Shown piece by piece: positions 7,259 to 17,589 of a stretch of 64,000 bases of DNA. The position numbers and the translations under genes are program-made. Numbering within the stretch: position 1 is the stretch's first letter; the number at the start of each line of letters is the position of its first letter. Location: contig NC_009485.1 of assembly GCF_000015165.1 (NCBI RefSeq), positions 1,776,001 to 1,840,000 of the forward strand, written 5' to 3'. Origin of the DNA: Bradyrhizobium sp. BTAi1 (lineage in GTDB: Bacteria; Pseudomonadota; Alphaproteobacteria; Rhizobiales; Xanthobacteraceae). The notes beneath the pieces are model-generated. The model was not told where the DNA came from and did not search any database. It saw only the letters and a program-made list of their open reading frames with translations.

Positions 7259-8641
7259 TCAGTTCGTCTTGGTCACAGGCGCGGTGGCAGGGGCCTGGGC
7301 CGGCTCGGCGGCGGCCTGCGGGGTGCGGCCGACGACGGCGGTCAGCAGGCCCTGGCTCCAGAGCTGCTTGGCCGCCTTCTTGGCGTCGTCGAGCGTCACG
7401 GCGTTGACGATCTCGCTGCGCTTCTCGATGTAGTCGATCGGCATCTTGTCGAGCTGATATTGCAGCATCGCCTGCGCCAGCTTGGAGGAGGTGTCGAGCG
7501 CCAGCATCTGCGAGCCGTTGATGTAGGACTTGGCCTCGTCGAGCTCCTGCTGGGTCGGGCCGTCCTCGGCGATGCGGCGGATCTCCTGTTCGACGGCGGC
7601 GATGGTCTCGCCGGCGCGGTCGAAGCGCGTGGCGGTGTTGCCGATGAACAGCGCGGAGTGATCCATCCATAGCAGCGCGTCATAGACGGAGTAGGCGAGA
7701 CCGCGCTTCTCGCGCACTTCCTTGTAGAGCCGCGACGACAGTCCGCCGCCGCCGAGAACGTGGTTCACCACATAGGCGGCCATGAAGTTCGGGTCGTGCC
7801 GGCGGATGCCGGGGCCGCCGAAGGTGATGACGGTCTGCGGCACGTCGAGCGACACGAGCACGCGCTCCGGCGGCTTGGTGGCGACGATGTCGGGCACCGG
7901 CGTCAACTGAGCCTTGGCGGGCAGCGCGCCAAAGGTCTGGTCGAGCAGCTTGCCGAGCGTGGCCGGATCGACGTCGCCGACGACCGCGACCTTCAGCGTG
8001 TCCTTGGCGAGCACGCGCCGGGTGTAGTCCTTGAGATCGTCGACGGTGATGGTCGGCACGCTCTCCAGCGTGCCGTTGGAGGGGCGGCCATAGGGGTGGT
8101 TCGGGAAGGCGAGCTCGAGGAATTTGCGGCCCGCCAGCGCGCTCGGATTGGTCGTCTCGCGGCGCAGGCCGGAGAGCACCTGCGAGCGGATGCGCTCGAC
8201 GTCGGTGCTGTCGAAATGCGGCGAGGTCAGCGCCGTGCGCAACAGCTCGAACGCCTCGTCCTTGTTGTCGCGCAGCATCCGCAGCGAGCCACGGAAATTG
8301 TCGCGCGCGACCTGGAACGAGAGCTCGATGGCGCGGCGGTCGAGCCGCTCGTGGAAGGTCTTGGAATCGAGCTCGCCGGAGCCCTCGTCGAGCAGGTCGG
8401 CGACGAGATTGCCGACGCCGGGCTTGCCGGCAGGGTCCTGCGCGGCGCCGCCCTGGAACGCATATTCCATGGCGATCAAGGGCACGGTCGCGTCCTGCAC
8501 GAACCAGGCTTCGATGCCGCCGGGCGACACCAGGCGCTGGATCTTGGTCGCGGCCTCTGCGGCCGGAGCGATCGTGAGCGCTGCGGCCGCGACGGTGAGG
8601 ACGCAGGCGAAACGGCGGGCGAAGGTCATTGTGCTGATCAC
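7259..8641 (-). CDS. M16 family peptidase-like protein lacking the zinc-binding HxxEH motif
   Basis: 460 residues with an N-terminal signal peptide (FACVLTVAAAALTIAPAAEA), so probably periplasmic. The fold is that of M16 peptidases, including the C-terminal region with LGGGGLSSRLYKEVREKRGLAYSVY. Where active members have HxxEH this protein reads LVADLLDEGSG, so it should not bind zinc. It follows an active M16 gene with a GTGA overlap at 8638-8641. The pair therefore probably forms a heterodimer with one catalytic and one substrate-binding subunit, like mitochondrial processing peptidase. An alternative start is ATG 8629. Confidence 0.9.
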   Translation of the reverse strand: MISTMTFARRFACVLTVAAAALTIAPAAEAATKIQRLVSPGGIEAWFVQDATVPLIAMEYAFQGGAAQDPAGKPGVGNLVADLLDEGSGELDSKTFHERLDRRAIELSFQVARDNFRGSLRMLRDNKDEAFELLRTALTSPHFDSTDVERIRSQVLSGLRRETTNPSALAGRKFLELAFPNHPYGRPSNGTLESVPTITVDDLKDYTRRVLAKDTLKVAVVGDVDPATLGKLLDQTFGALPAKAQLTPVPDIVATKPPERVLVSLDVPQTVITFGGPGIRRHDPNFMAAYVVNHVLGGGGLSSRLYKEVREKRGLAYSVYDALLWMDHSALFIGNTATRFDRAGETIAAVEQEIRRIAEDGPTQQELDEAKSYINGSQMLALDTSSKLAQAMLQYQLDKMPIDYIEKRSEIVNAVTLDDAKKAAKQLWSQGLLTAVVGRTPQAAAEPAQAPATAPVTKTN

Positions 8642-10023
8642 GACCGCTTCTCCTCGCGCTTGGCCGCATTGTCCTTGACCAGATAGCCGGTGACGGATCG
8701 CGTCTTCTGCAGCCAGGTCTGCGCCGCGGCGCGCACCTGCTCGGCGGTGACGGCGCGGATGCGGTCCGGCCAGCTTCTGATGTCCTCGATGCTGAGGCCG
8801 GTGGTGAGGCCGCCGCCATACCAGCGCGCCATCGTGGCCTGGTTGTCCTGGGCGTAGATCGCCTCCGCGATCAGCTGGGTCTTGACGCGTTCGAGGTCGG
8901 AGGCCGGAACCGGGTTCTGCGCGATCTCGGCGATGACGCTGTCGACCACCGCCTCGACCTGGGCGAAATCGACGCCGGGCCGCGGTGCCACCGCGATCGA
9001 GAACTGGGTCGGATCGAGCGACGTGCCCTGATAGGACGCGCTGGCATTGATCGCGAGCGGCTTGTCGACGACCAGTGCGCGGTAGAGATAGGAATTGCTG
9101 CCGCTGCCCATCAGCTGCGCCAGCACGTCGAGCGCGGCCGACTGGCCGGGGGCGGCTGTCGTGGCCGACGGCACCAGATAGAAGCGGCGCATCGAGGGCT
9201 GCTCGACATGCGGATCCGCCAAAGTGACGGTGCGTGGCGCGACCGGCTCCGGCTCCTGCGGCCGCAACCTGCGTGCGGGAATGTCTGCCTGCGACGGGAT
9301 CTTGGCGAAGGTCTGCTCGACCAGCGGCCGCACTTCCTTGGCGTCGGTGTCGCCCGCGATCACCAGGATCGCGTTGTTGGGCGCGTAGAAGCGGCGATAG
9401 AACGCCAGCGCATCCTCGCGGCTGAGCTTCTCGATCTCCGGCTTCCAGCCGATCACCGGCCGGCCATAGGGATGGTTGACGTAGAGTGCCGCCATGATCT
9501 GCTCGTTGAGGCGGGCTTCCGGCGAGTTGGCGACGCGCATGTTGTATTCCTCGAGCACGACGTCGCGCTCGGGCAGCACGTTCTCATCCTTCAGCACCAG
9601 GCCGGTCATGCGATCGGCCTCGAACTCCATCATCTTCGGCAGCTGATCGCGCGGCACGCGCTGGAAGTAGCCGGTGTAGTCGACCGAGGTGAAGGCGTTC
9701 TCATTGCCGCCGATCTTCAGCACGGTCTTGGAGAACTCGCCGGCCGGATGCTTCTCGGTGCCCTTGAACATGAGGTGCTCGAGGAAGTGCGCCAGTCCCG
9801 ATTTGCCGGGCGTCTCGTCGGCGGAGCCGACCTTGTACCAGATCATCTGCGTGACCACCGGGGTGCGGTGATCCTGGATCACGACGACCTGCAGGCCGTT
9901 CGGAAGGGTGAAACTGGCGGGGGGCTCGGAGGCAAACGTCGTTTGCGCCGCAGCGCCGGCCGTGAACGCGAGCAGAGAGACGAGCGCGGCAGCGACGGGG
10001 ATGAACCGGTGCGAGGACATCAT
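8638..10023 (-). CDS. M16 family zinc metallopeptidase (active subunit)
   Basis: 461 residues with a signal peptide (VAAALVSLLAFTAGAAAQ). The zinc site is intact: GLAHFLEHLMFKG gives HxxEH, and a downstream ENAFTSVDYTGYF region with E residues about 75 further on fits the third ligand. Either ATG 10023 or 10020 could be used, and AAGGAT sits better for 10020. It overlaps the start of the second, inactive M16 gene by four bases. The likely role is degradation of peptides in the periplasm. Confidence 0.93.
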   Translation of the reverse strand: MMSSHRFIPVAAALVSLLAFTAGAAAQTTFASEPPASFTLPNGLQVVVIQDHRTPVVTQMIWYKVGSADETPGKSGLAHFLEHLMFKGTEKHPAGEFSKTVLKIGGNENAFTSVDYTGYFQRVPRDQLPKMMEFEADRMTGLVLKDENVLPERDVVLEEYNMRVANSPEARLNEQIMAALYVNHPYGRPVIGWKPEIEKLSREDALAFYRRFYAPNNAILVIAGDTDAKEVRPLVEQTFAKIPSQADIPARRLRPQEPEPVAPRTVTLADPHVEQPSMRRFYLVPSATTAAPGQSAALDVLAQLMGSGSNSYLYRALVVDKPLAINASASYQGTSLDPTQFSIAVAPRPGVDFAQVEAVVDSVIAEIAQNPVPASDLERVKTQLIAEAIYAQDNQATMARWYGGGLTTGLSIEDIRSWPDRIRAVTAEQVRAAAQTWLQKTRSVTGYLVKDNAAKREEKRS

Positions 10024-10195
10024 GATCCTTCTGAAGGCCCGAGAGGGGCGATCGGGTTTGAGCGCAGCATGCTACACCGCGCGGGACGGAGCCCGGCGTC
10101 ACAAAGCGGCGATGCATGGTGCTGCCGCAAGACATTAAATTTCGCTAACGCCGGCACTGCCGGCGGTTCCGGAGACCTTGGGTCGGCGGACGGAA

Positions 10196-10894
10196 TTACC
10201 GTTCCTTGCCGGTCATGATGTCCATCTGCTTGGCACCCAGCGGCTCCTGCGGACCGGTGCCGTAGGCATAGCTCGGCGATGGCGTCTGGTAGCCGGGCGG
10301 CGGCTGGGTCAGGCTTTCGCGCTGCGGCTCGCTGGTGAACGGCTTCGCCTCGCTGTCATTGCCCTTGAACATGCCGAACAGGCCGCCCTTGAAGCCGAGC
10401 TGCGACGGGCTCAGCATCGGATTGTTGGTGACGCCCGGCTGGACCGGCTCGGTCTGCTTGGCGGACGCGGTGCGTCCGGCGCGCATCTCGGCGGGCGTCA
10501 GCGGACGCGCCGACGCGACGGGATCCTTGTTTTCCTTCTTGCGCGCAGCCGCGGCGGCACGACGGCGCTGCTCATCCGGGTCCTTCGGCCAGTTCGGCGC
10601 CGTGGCCTGTGCCGCGGCCGCCGCCGGGGGCGGCAGATCGAGCTTGGGCGGAACCACCAGCGGCGAACGCTCGCGGTAGTCGATCGTCGGCGTCTCCATG
10701 TTGGTGCCGCCGATCCCGCGCATCAGATTGTCGATGATCTTCTCTTCGAAGGTCTTGTCGTCTTCGTCGTCGTCCTGGGCGCGCGCGGTGCCGGCGGCCA
10801 TCATGAGGCCGATTCCGAGCGCCACGGCGGACAGCCGCAGAGCGCGAATGGCCGTGCTGGTCACGATCCGGCCGCTGACTTCGGTCTTGCGCAT
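10196..10894 (-). CDS. exported proline/alanine-rich protein of unknown function
   Basis: 232 residues starting at the ATG of MRKTEVSGR. A hydrophobic segment (ALRLSAVALGIGLMMAAGTARAQ) is a likely Sec signal. The mature part starts with an acidic run (DDDEDDKTFEEKI) and then has a long, mostly disordered Pro/Ala/Lys-rich stretch. I do not recognise a domain. It lies between lspA and the M16 pair, all on the minus strand. The acidic start followed by FEEKIIDNLMRGIGGTN looks like the conserved part. Confidence 0.75.
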   Translation of the reverse strand: MRKTEVSGRIVTSTAIRALRLSAVALGIGLMMAAGTARAQDDDEDDKTFEEKIIDNLMRGIGGTNMETPTIDYRERSPLVVPPKLDLPPPAAAAAQATAPNWPKDPDEQRRRAAAAARKKENKDPVASARPLTPAEMRAGRTASAKQTEPVQPGVTNNPMLSPSQLGFKGGLFGMFKGNDSEAKPFTSEPQRESLTQPPPGYQTPSPSYAYGTGPQEPLGAKQMDIMTGKER

Positions 10895-11062
10895 GGCTTT
10901 CCCTGTCCTCGCTTGTCCAGTGCTCGTGATCAGACGAACCAACCGTGACCCCGACACTCGCGGACCCTCCGCAAGCGGGTCGTCCGGTCATCCGCCGATC
11001 CCGAAAACGTGAAGAACCTCAGGCTCTTGAGCCCAGATCGGCAGGACCGGTATCGACCCCGA

Positions 11063-11560
11063 TCAGGGCGCTTTTGCGGCGGGGCCGCCGAAGAAGGAGT
11101 CATACAGCAGGCCCGCCACCCCGGCAACGATCGCCACGTCGGCCAGATTGAAGATGTACCAGTTGTACACGGTGCCGCCGATCTCGACATGGAACAGCGC
11201 AAAATCCACCACCGCGCCATAGGCGAGCCGGTCGATGCCATTGCCGATGGCGCCGCCGATGATCATGCCGAGCGCCGCCGTGGCGAGCTTGGTTTCCGAC
11301 CGCGCCATCCAGATCGCCAGCGCCACCACAGCGACGGCCTTCACCGCCATCAGCCCATATTGCGCGAGCGCGCCCTCGTTCTGCAGCCAGCCGAAGGAGA
11401 TGCCGATGTTCCAGGCGAGATAGAGGTCGAAGAACGGTGTGACCTTCACGGTGCCGCGGTTCGGCAGGTCGAACACATAGAGCAGCCACAGCTTGGAGGC
11501 CTGGTCGATGACCAGCGTGGCGAGGCCGGCGAGCAGGCCGAGGCGGAGGCGGGGGGTCAT
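11063..11560 (-). CDS. lspA: lipoprotein signal peptidase (signal peptidase II)
   Basis: 165-residue inner-membrane aspartic protease that removes signal peptides from diacylglyceryl-modified lipoproteins, the step after Lgt (whose gene is also in this window). Four hydrophobic segments are visible. The catalytic aspartates are Asp120 in GNGIDRLAYGAVVDF and Asp141 in YIFNLADVAI. It lies downstream of ileS, an arrangement common in bacteria, but here a repeat element separates them by about 225 bases. Confidence 0.96.
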   Translation of the reverse strand: MTPRLRLGLLAGLATLVIDQASKLWLLYVFDLPNRGTVKVTPFFDLYLAWNIGISFGWLQNEGALAQYGLMAVKAVAVVALAIWMARSETKLATAALGMIIGGAIGNGIDRLAYGAVVDFALFHVEIGGTVYNWYIFNLADVAIVAGVAGLLYDSFFGGPAAKAP

Positions 11561-11592
11561 TGGACGAAAAGTGCTCCGCAGACGACGGTGCG

Positions 11593-11730
11593 CTCCCTCG
11601 CCCCGTTCTTACGGGGAGAGGGTTGGGGGGAGGGGCGGACGCACGGGGAGTGTCCGCGGTGAGACCTGTACCCCCTCACCCGGATTGCATCTGGCGATCC
11701 AATCCGACCTCTCCCCGCAGGCGGAGAGAA
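11593..11730. repeat. intergenic palindromic repeat, family A, copy 2
   Basis: Left arm CCCCGTTCTTACGGGGAGAG, right arm CCTCTCCCCGCAGGCGGAGA, with CCCCCTCACCCGGATTGCAT between them as in copy 1. It fills the gap between ileS and lspA, so it lies inside what is usually one transcript. Confidence 0.8.
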
Positions 11731-11786
11731 GTTAGAGCGGAGCGCGTCGCGCCATCCGTCCAAGCCAGGTAAGGGTCTGTGATTCA

Positions 11787-14786
11787 CTAGACACTCACCC
11801 CGAGCGCCTTCCATTCGCGCAGCGCCTGCGCGTCACGCGGCGAGACGTCGGGATACTCTGCGTCCTCGCCGACGCTTTCCAGGATCTTCCAGGAGCGGGC
11901 GCATTTGCGGCCGACGGCCTTCTCGACGATGACGGCAACGCCCGGCACCGCATCGAGCCGGAACGCCTCCGCCGGTGCTTCGCCCTCGCGCACCTCATAG
12001 TTCGAGGTGATGCAGATCTCGGCCAGATCCGTGTCGAACAAGGTGCCGAGCAGCGCGCGATCGGCGACATAGATGATCGGCGAGGCTTCCAGCGAGGAGC
12101 CGATGGTCTTGGCCGCGCGGGCGAGCTCCAGCGCGCCGGTGACGACGCGCCTGACGTTGCGGATGGTCTCCCATTTCGCGGCCAGCGCCTCGTCGCGATA
12201 GCCATCCATCGTTTCTGGGAACAGCGTCAGATGCACCGACGGTGCGGCGTCGGGCCGGTACATCCGCCACGCTTCGTCGGTGGTGAAGGACAACACCGGC
12301 GCCAGCCATTTCAGGATCGCGTCGCAGATCAGGTCGATCGCGGTGAGCGCGGCCTTGCGCGCCACCGAGGACGGCGGGTCGCAATACAGCGTGTCCTTGC
12401 GGATGTCGAAATAGAACGCCGACAGCTCGGTGTTCATGAACGCCGCGAGCGAGGCGATCACGGTCTTGTAGTCGAACGCGGCATAGGCGCGGCGGATGAC
12501 CTCGGCCTGCTCGGACAATTGATGCAGCATCAGCCGTTCCAGTTCCGGCATGTCGGCGAACGCCACCGCCTCGCTGCGCTTGTAGTGATGCAGCGTGCCG
12601 AGCATCCAGCGGATCGAGTTGCGCAGCTTGCGATAGGTCTCGATGGTGTTCTTCAGGATCTCCGGGCCGATGCGCTGGTCGTCGGCATAGTCGGTCGCGC
12701 AGACCCACAGGCGCAGGATGTCGGCGCCGGAATCCTTGATCACCTTCTGCGGCTCGACGGTGTTGCCGAGCGACTTCGACATCTTCCGGCCGTTCTCGTC
12801 GAGGGTGAAGCCGTGCGTCAGCACCACATCGTACGGCGCCCGGCCGCGGGTGCCGCAGCTCTCGAGCAGCGAGGAGTGGAACCAGCCGCGATGCTGGTCC
12901 GAGCCTTCAAGATACATCACCGTATCCTGGCCGCCATCGACCTTGCGCTTGATGCCGGCGAGGCCGGGGAAATGCACGGGGTCTTCGAGCACGAAGGCAT
13001 GGGTCGAACCGGAATCGAACCAGACGTCGCAGATGTCGTCGACCTTCTTCCAGTCCTCATTGGCCCGCGAGCCGAGGAAGCGCTCGCGCGCGCCGTCGGC
13101 GTACCAGGCATCGGCGCCTTCCTTCTCGAAGGCGTCCGCGATGCGGGTGTTCACCGTCTCGTCCTGCAGGATCTCGGCGGAGCCGTCGCCCTTTTCGCGC
13201 ACGAACACCGCGATCGGCACGCCCCAGGCGCGCTGGCGCGAGATCACCCAGTCCGGCCGGTTGGCGATCATGCCGTTGATGCGGTTCTGGCCGGCCGCCG
13301 GCACCCATTGCGTGACCGAGATCGCGCGCAGCGCGCGGGCACGCAGGGTGTCGCCGGACTTCGCCTGACCGTCATCAGCGATGTCCTTGTCCATCGCGAT
13401 GAACCATTGCGGCGTGTTGCGGAAGATCACCGGCTTCTTGGAGCGCCAGGAGTGCGGGTATTGATGCTTGAGCCGGCCGCGCGCCAGCAGCATGCCCGCC
13501 TCGGTCAACGCCTTGATGACGGCCTCGTTGGCGTCGCCCTTCTCGCCCTTGTCGTTGATGACGCGTTTTCCGGTGAAGCCCGGGGCGTGATCGGTCAGCG
13601 CGCCGTTCTCGTCGACAGTGTAGGGGATGGTGGTCGCGATGCCTCGGCCTTCCAGCTCGCGGCCATGCGCCATCCAGACGTCAAAGTCCTCGCGGCCGTG
13701 GCCGGGCGCAGTGTGGACGAAGCCGGTGCCGGTGTCGTCGGTGACGTGGTCGCCGGGCAGGAATGGCACGACGAAATTATAGCCGCCGGCGAGACCCCTG
13801 AACGGATGCGCGCATTCGACGGCATCCAGCGTGTCGCCGGGGATGTCGCGCAGTCTGTTGTAGCTCGTGACGCGCGCCTGCTTGAACACGCCCTCCGCGA
13901 GCGCGTCGGCGAGGATCAGCTTGTCGCCGGTCCTGGCCCAATTGTCCGCAGGCGCGTCGGTGACCTCGTAAAGGCCATAGGCGATCTTGGGCGAGAACGA
14001 GATGGCGCGGTTGCCGGGCAGGGTCCAGGGCGTGGTGGTCCAGATCACCACCGAAGCGCCGGCGAGCGCGCCATGGGCCGGCGAGGTCACCGGAAACTTC
14101 ACCCACACCGTGTCGGACTGATAATCCTCGTATTCGACCTCGGCCTCGGCCAGCGCCGTCTTCTCGACCACGCTCCACATCACAGGCTTGGAGCCGCGAT
14201 ACAGCGTGCCGTTGGCGGCGAACTTCATCAGCTCGCGCGCGATCTGCGCCTCGGCCGGATAGGTCATGGTGGCGTAGGGATGGTCCCAGTCGCCAATGAC
14301 GCCGAGACGCTTGAACTCCTCGCGCTGCACGTTGAGCCAATGCTCGGCATAGGCGCGGCATTCCTTGCGGAACGCGACCATGGCGGCGGAGTCGCGGAAG
14401 TCGGGCTTGGTCTTGCCCTTCTTGCGGTAGTTCTCCTCCTCGATCTTCCATTCGATCGGCAGGCCGTGACAGTCCCAGCCCGGCACATAGTTGGAATCGT
14501 GGCCGAGCATCTGCTGGCTCTTGGTCACGACGTCCTTGAGGATCTTGTTGAGTGCGTGCCCGATATGGATGTTGCCATTGGCGTAGGGCGGGCCGTCATG
14601 CAGCACGAATTTCGGCCGCCCCTGGGCGGTCTCGCGCAGCTTGCCGTAGAGGTCGATGTCACTCCAGTATTTCAGGATCTCCGGCTCGCGCTGCGGCAGG
14701 CCGGCGCGCATCGGGAATTCCGTCTGCGGCAGATAGAGGGTTTTCGAGTAATCGGCGGCGTCGGACTTTTGCGGCTTCTCGGACAT
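11787..14786 (-). CDS. ileS: isoleucyl-tRNA synthetase
   Basis: Class I synthetase of 999 residues that charges tRNA-Ile and edits valine. The HIGH motif reads [12 protein letters not shown] and the KMSKS loop is KMSKSLGN. Between them is the CP1 editing domain ([18 protein letters not shown]). I chose the ATG at 14786 (MSEKPQKS). A TTG at 14810 would add eight residues but has no ribosome site. In the C-terminus the usual zinc-finger Cys set is reduced to [10 protein letters not shown], so the metal site seems lost, as in other alphaproteobacteria. Confidence 0.98.
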   Translation of the reverse strand: MSEKPQKSDAADYSKTLYLPQTEFPMRAGLPQREPEILKYWSDIDLYGKLRETAQGRPKFVLHDGPPYANGNIHIGHALNKILKDVVTKSQQMLGHDSNYVPGWDCHGLPIEWKIEEENYRKKGKTKPDFRDSAAMVAFRKECRAYAEHWLNVQREEFKRLGVIGDWDHPYATMTYPAEAQIARELMKFAANGTLYRGSKPVMWSVVEKTALAEAEVEYEDYQSDTVWVKFPVTSPAHGALAGASVVIWTTTPWTLPGNRAISFSPKIAYGLYEVTDAPADNWARTGDKLILADALAEGVFKQARVTSYNRLRDIPGDTLDAVECAHPFRGLAGGYNFVVPFLPGDHVTDDTGTGFVHTAPGHGREDFDVWMAHGRELEGRGIATTIPYTVDENGALTDHAPGFTGKRVINDKGEKGDANEAVIKALTEAGMLLARGRLKHQYPHSWRSKKPVIFRNTPQWFIAMDKDIADDGQAKSGDTLRARALRAISVTQWVPAAGQNRINGMIANRPDWVISRQRAWGVPIAVFVREKGDGSAEILQDETVNTRIADAFEKEGADAWYADGARERFLGSRANEDWKKVDDICDVWFDSGSTHAFVLEDPVHFPGLAGIKRKVDGGQDTVMYLEGSDQHRGWFHSSLLESCGTRGRAPYDVVLTHGFTLDENGRKMSKSLGNTVEPQKVIKDSGADILRLWVCATDYADDQRIGPEILKNTIETYRKLRNSIRWMLGTLHHYKRSEAVAFADMPELERLMLHQLSEQAEVIRRAYAAFDYKTVIASLAAFMNTELSAFYFDIRKDTLYCDPPSSVARKAALTAIDLICDAILKWLAPVLSFTTDEAWRMYRPDAAPSVHLTLFPETMDGYRDEALAAKWETIRNVRRVVTGALELARAAKTIGSSLEASPIIYVADRALLGTLFDTDLAEICITSNYEVREGEAPAEAFRLDAVPGVAVIVEKAVGRKCARSWKILESVGEDAEYPDVSPRDAQALREWKALGVSV

Positions 14787-15007
14787 CGTGATCTGGCTTG
14801 ATGAGCTCAAAGAGGGGGCGCGGAGGCGCGATCTGGGATCGCGGGCGGCGGAACGAGCAGAGACATCCCGGTCTTGCGCCGAGCTCGAAAAGCTCAGGCG
14901 GAAGCCGGGCCGCTAATGCCGATGATGCGCCGTATCAACATGGGGCTTTCTCATAGCAGCCGGACGGCGAAATCGCAAAGTGATCGTGCGCCGCCGGGCA
15001 GCCGGGC

Positions 15008-15988
15008 CTATTCGATCTCGCCGAGCCGGGGGAAGAGGCCTGCATTCGCCTGAAGCAGGGCGCGGGCCTTGGCACTGTCGTCGTCCATCTGCCGGATCAG
15101 GGCCTCGATCGAGCTGAATTTCGCCTCCTCGCGGATGAAGCCGATGAAAGCGATATCCAGGACCTCGCCATAGAGGCTGTCCTTGAAGTCGAACAGGAAG
15201 GTCTCGAGCAGCGGCGCGCCATTGTCGAAGGTCGGCCGGCGGCCGAAATTGGCGACGCCGTCGATCAGCACCCGGTTCGCACCGCGGCCGCGGCCAACCC
15301 GGACGGCATAGATGCCGTGGCGCAGGCCGCAATCGCGGTCGAGCCGCATATTGGCGGTGGGGTAGCCGAGATCGCGGCCGCGCTTCTCGCCATGGATGAC
15401 CTCCGAGGTCACGAACCAGGGGCCGCCGAGCATCGCGGTGGCCTCGGCGACCTGGCCCTCGGCCAGCGCCTCGCGGATCGCGGTCGAAGAGACCGGCCGC
15501 TCGTCGATGTCGACATGGGGCTGCACGTCCACCTCGATGCCCAGTTTGGGGGCCTCGCTGGCGAGCAGAGTGGGCGAGCCGACGCGGCCCTTGCCGAAAT
15601 GAAAGTCGTAGCCGACCGCGATCCCGGCGACGCCGAGGCGGCCGATCAGTTCATGGTGAATGAAATCCTGCGCCGAGGTCTGGGCACGGCCCTTGTCGAA
15701 GGTCATGACGACGGCGCCCTGCAGCCCGGTTCCGGCCAACAGCCGCAGCTTGGCGCGTTCGTCGGTGAGTCGGAATTGCGGTGTGTTGGGGCTGAAGAAG
15801 CGCCGTGGATGCGGCTCGAAGGTCAGGGCCAGCGCCGGACGGCCGTGACTCTTGCCCATTTCGACCGCCGCCTCGATCACGGCCCGGTGGCCGAGATGGA
15901 CGCCGTCGAAATTTCCCATCGCCACCACCGCGCCTTTGATGATGTCGGCCGGCGGGGTGGTGTCGCGGATGATCGTGAAAGCAGCCAT
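15008..15988 (-). CDS. ribF: bifunctional riboflavin kinase / FAD synthetase
   Basis: 326-residue enzyme that converts riboflavin to FMN and then FAD. The N-terminal nucleotidyl-transferase half shows GNFDGVHLGHRAVI, LTFEPHPRRFF and VGYDFHFGKGRVGS. The C-terminal riboflavin-kinase half shows GRDLGYPTANM and the region ending in the conserved helix REEAKFSSIEALIRQM. It lies upstream of ileS in the same direction. FAD and FMN made here serve the CoxM and GMC flavoproteins of this window among others. Confidence 0.97.
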   Translation of the reverse strand: MAAFTIIRDTTPPADIIKGAVVAMGNFDGVHLGHRAVIEAAVEMGKSHGRPALALTFEPHPRRFFSPNTPQFRLTDERAKLRLLAGTGLQGAVVMTFDKGRAQTSAQDFIHHELIGRLGVAGIAVGYDFHFGKGRVGSPTLLASEAPKLGIEVDVQPHVDIDERPVSSTAIREALAEGQVAEATAMLGGPWFVTSEVIHGEKRGRDLGYPTANMRLDRDCGLRHGIYAVRVGRGRGANRVLIDGVANFGRRPTFDNGAPLLETFLFDFKDSLYGEVLDIAFIGFIREEAKFSSIEALIRQMDDDSAKARALLQANAGLFPRLGEIE

Positions 15989-16256
15989 GTGACGGAAATA
16001 TCTCGTGGATTCGCGAAGCCGCCGATCGGCGGAGGTCGACCTGGACCGTGGGCGGCCGGCCTGCCGAAGTCAAGCCGAAGGGGGCCCCGGGCGCATGCAG
16101 CGCAGCAAAGCCGACATGCGAACGGGGTGCAGTTAACGCGCTGTTTAACGGCTGGTGCTACTCCTGAACCCGGATGGCGGAGGTCGTTCGAGACCTGAGC
16201 CGAAAAGATCGTTTTGGTAACAGTCTGCGCGTTGTGTTCGCGTTGGGGGAGTCAAG

Positions 16257-16652
16257 ATGGCGGTTGATTTGACGATGCCGGTGCTCGTCGTCGACGATTA
16301 CAGCACCATGATCCGTATCATCAGGAATCTTCTGAAACAGATTGGGTTCGAGGACATCGACGACGCCAGCGACGGCTCGATGGCGCTCAACAAGATGCGC
16401 GCCAAGAAGTATGGCCTCGTGATCTCGGACTGGAACATGGAGCCGATGACCGGCTACGACCTGCTCCGCGAGGTGCGCGCCGATCCCAACCTGGCGACCA
16501 CCCCGTTCATCATGATCACGGCGGAATCCAAGACCGAGAACGTGATCGCGGCCAAGAAGGCCGGCGTGAACAATTACATCGTCAAGCCGTTCAACGCGGC
16601 GACCCTGAAGACCAAGATCGACGCCGTGTTCCCGGACATGGCCACGGCCTGA
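16257..16652 (+). CDS. single-domain response regulator (CheY-like)
   Basis: 131-residue receiver with no output domain. Acidic pocket residues are in VLVVDDYS, the phospho-acceptor Asp is in LVISDWNM, the conserved Thr/Ser is in MITAES and the Lys in IVKPFN. A GGGGGA ribosome site sits at 16245-16250. The sequence is close to chemotaxis CheY proteins, but no chemotaxis gene is nearby. It is followed by an intrinsic terminator, so it is a single-gene transcript. Confidence 0.93.
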   Translation: MAVDLTMPVLVVDDYSTMIRIIRNLLKQIGFEDIDDASDGSMALNKMRAKKYGLVISDWNMEPMTGYDLLREVRADPNLATTPFIMITAESKTENVIAAKKAGVNNYIVKPFNAATLKTKIDAVFPDMATA

Positions 16653-16682
16653 GCGCCGGTCGAATCCTGCGATCCCAGCATG

Positions 16683-16714
16683 AAAAGCGCCCGGCCTGAC
16701 AGCCGGGCGTTTTT
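16683..16714. terminator. bidirectional intrinsic terminator
   Basis: An 8-bp perfect stem, CGCCCGGC (16688-16695) with GCCGGGCG (16702-16709), is followed by five T at 16710-16714 and preceded by four A at 16683-16686. It can therefore stop transcription from both sides, between the convergent receiver and HAD genes. Confidence 0.9.
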
Positions 16715-16719
16715 CATTG

Positions 16720-17574
16720 TTACCACTTCAATTCCCGCATCAGGGCGCGCGGCGGATGGCCGAACAGCTCCTTGACCGAGGCCGGATCGAGCTGATCGAC
16801 GCCGGCGAACTCCTCGGAATGAATGCCGCGGGTCACGAACAGGCAGTCGATGCCGAAAGCATGCGCGCCGGCGAGGTCGGTGCGGACGGAATCGCCGATC
16901 GCGAGCACCTCCTCGCGCGCGACCGGCCGGCCGGCATGCTGCTCGGCGAGCCGCATGGCGCGTTCGTAGATCGGCCGGTGCGGCTTGCCGTAGAAGATCA
17001 CCTCGCCGCCGAGTTCGCGGTAGAGTTCGGCGATGGCGCCGGCGCAGTAGATCAGGCGGTCGCCGCGTTCGACCACGATGTCCGGATTGGCGCAGATCAG
17101 CGGCAGCTTGCGCTCCAGCGCGCGAAGCAGCATCGGCCGGTAATCCTCGGCGGTCTCGGTCTCGTCGTCGTAGAGGCCGGTGCAGATGATGTAGTCGGCC
17201 TCGTCCTGCGGCGACAGGGTCACCTCGAGGCCGCGATGGATCGAGTTGTCGCGCTCGGGGCCGAGCCAGAACACCTTGCCGCCGGGATGGTCCGCCACGT
17301 AATGGCGGGTCAGGTCGCCGGAGGAGACGATGGCGCTGTAGACCTCGTCGGCCACGCCGAGCTTGCGCAGCTGCCGCTGCACGGAATCGGCCGGCCGCGG
17401 CGCATTGGTGATCAGGATCACCGTACCGCCCTCGCGCCTGAAGCAATGCAACGCCTCGCAGGCCTCGGGAAAGGATTCCAGCCCGTTATGGACCACGCCC
17501 CAGATGTCGCTCAGCACGACCTGCTTGCGGCCGACCAGGTCGCGCAGCCGCTCTTCGAAGTGCAGCGACGTCAT
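16720..17574 (-). CDS. HAD-superfamily hydrolase, NagD-like (TIGR01459 type)
   Basis: 284 residues. The N-terminal motif LSDIWGVVHNG carries the nucleophile Asp but has Trp-Gly where many HADs have DxD. The second motif is ILITNAPRP and the C-terminal metal site is VLAIGDSVRTDLAGA. A C2-type cap lies between them. The group is annotated as sugar-phosphatase-like, with unknown substrate in alphaproteobacteria. It lies just after the EAL protein gene, with 15 bases between them. Confidence 0.9.
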   Translation of the reverse strand: MTSLHFEERLRDLVGRKQVVLSDIWGVVHNGLESFPEACEALHCFRREGGTVILITNAPRPADSVQRQLRKLGVADEVYSAIVSSGDLTRHYVADHPGGKVFWLGPERDNSIHRGLEVTLSPQDEADYIICTGLYDDETETAEDYRPMLLRALERKLPLICANPDIVVERGDRLIYCAGAIAELYRELGGEVIFYGKPHRPIYERAMRLAEQHAGRPVAREEVLAIGDSVRTDLAGAHAFGIDCLFVTRGIHSEEFAGVDQLDPASVKELFGHPPRALMRELKW

Positions 17575-17589
17575 GGCAGCAGGCGCGGC

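Noticed and set aside
12231..14801. A very long open frame (856 codons) on the plus strand opposite ileS
   Set aside because: It is the antisense shadow of a high-GC gene. Its translation is Arg/Gly/His/Val-rich with no family motifs, while the minus strand has all IleRS motifs.
16133..16148. CtrA-like site before the CheY-like gene
   Set aside because: TTAA repeats are spaced by eight bases, not seven, so it does not match the consensus.
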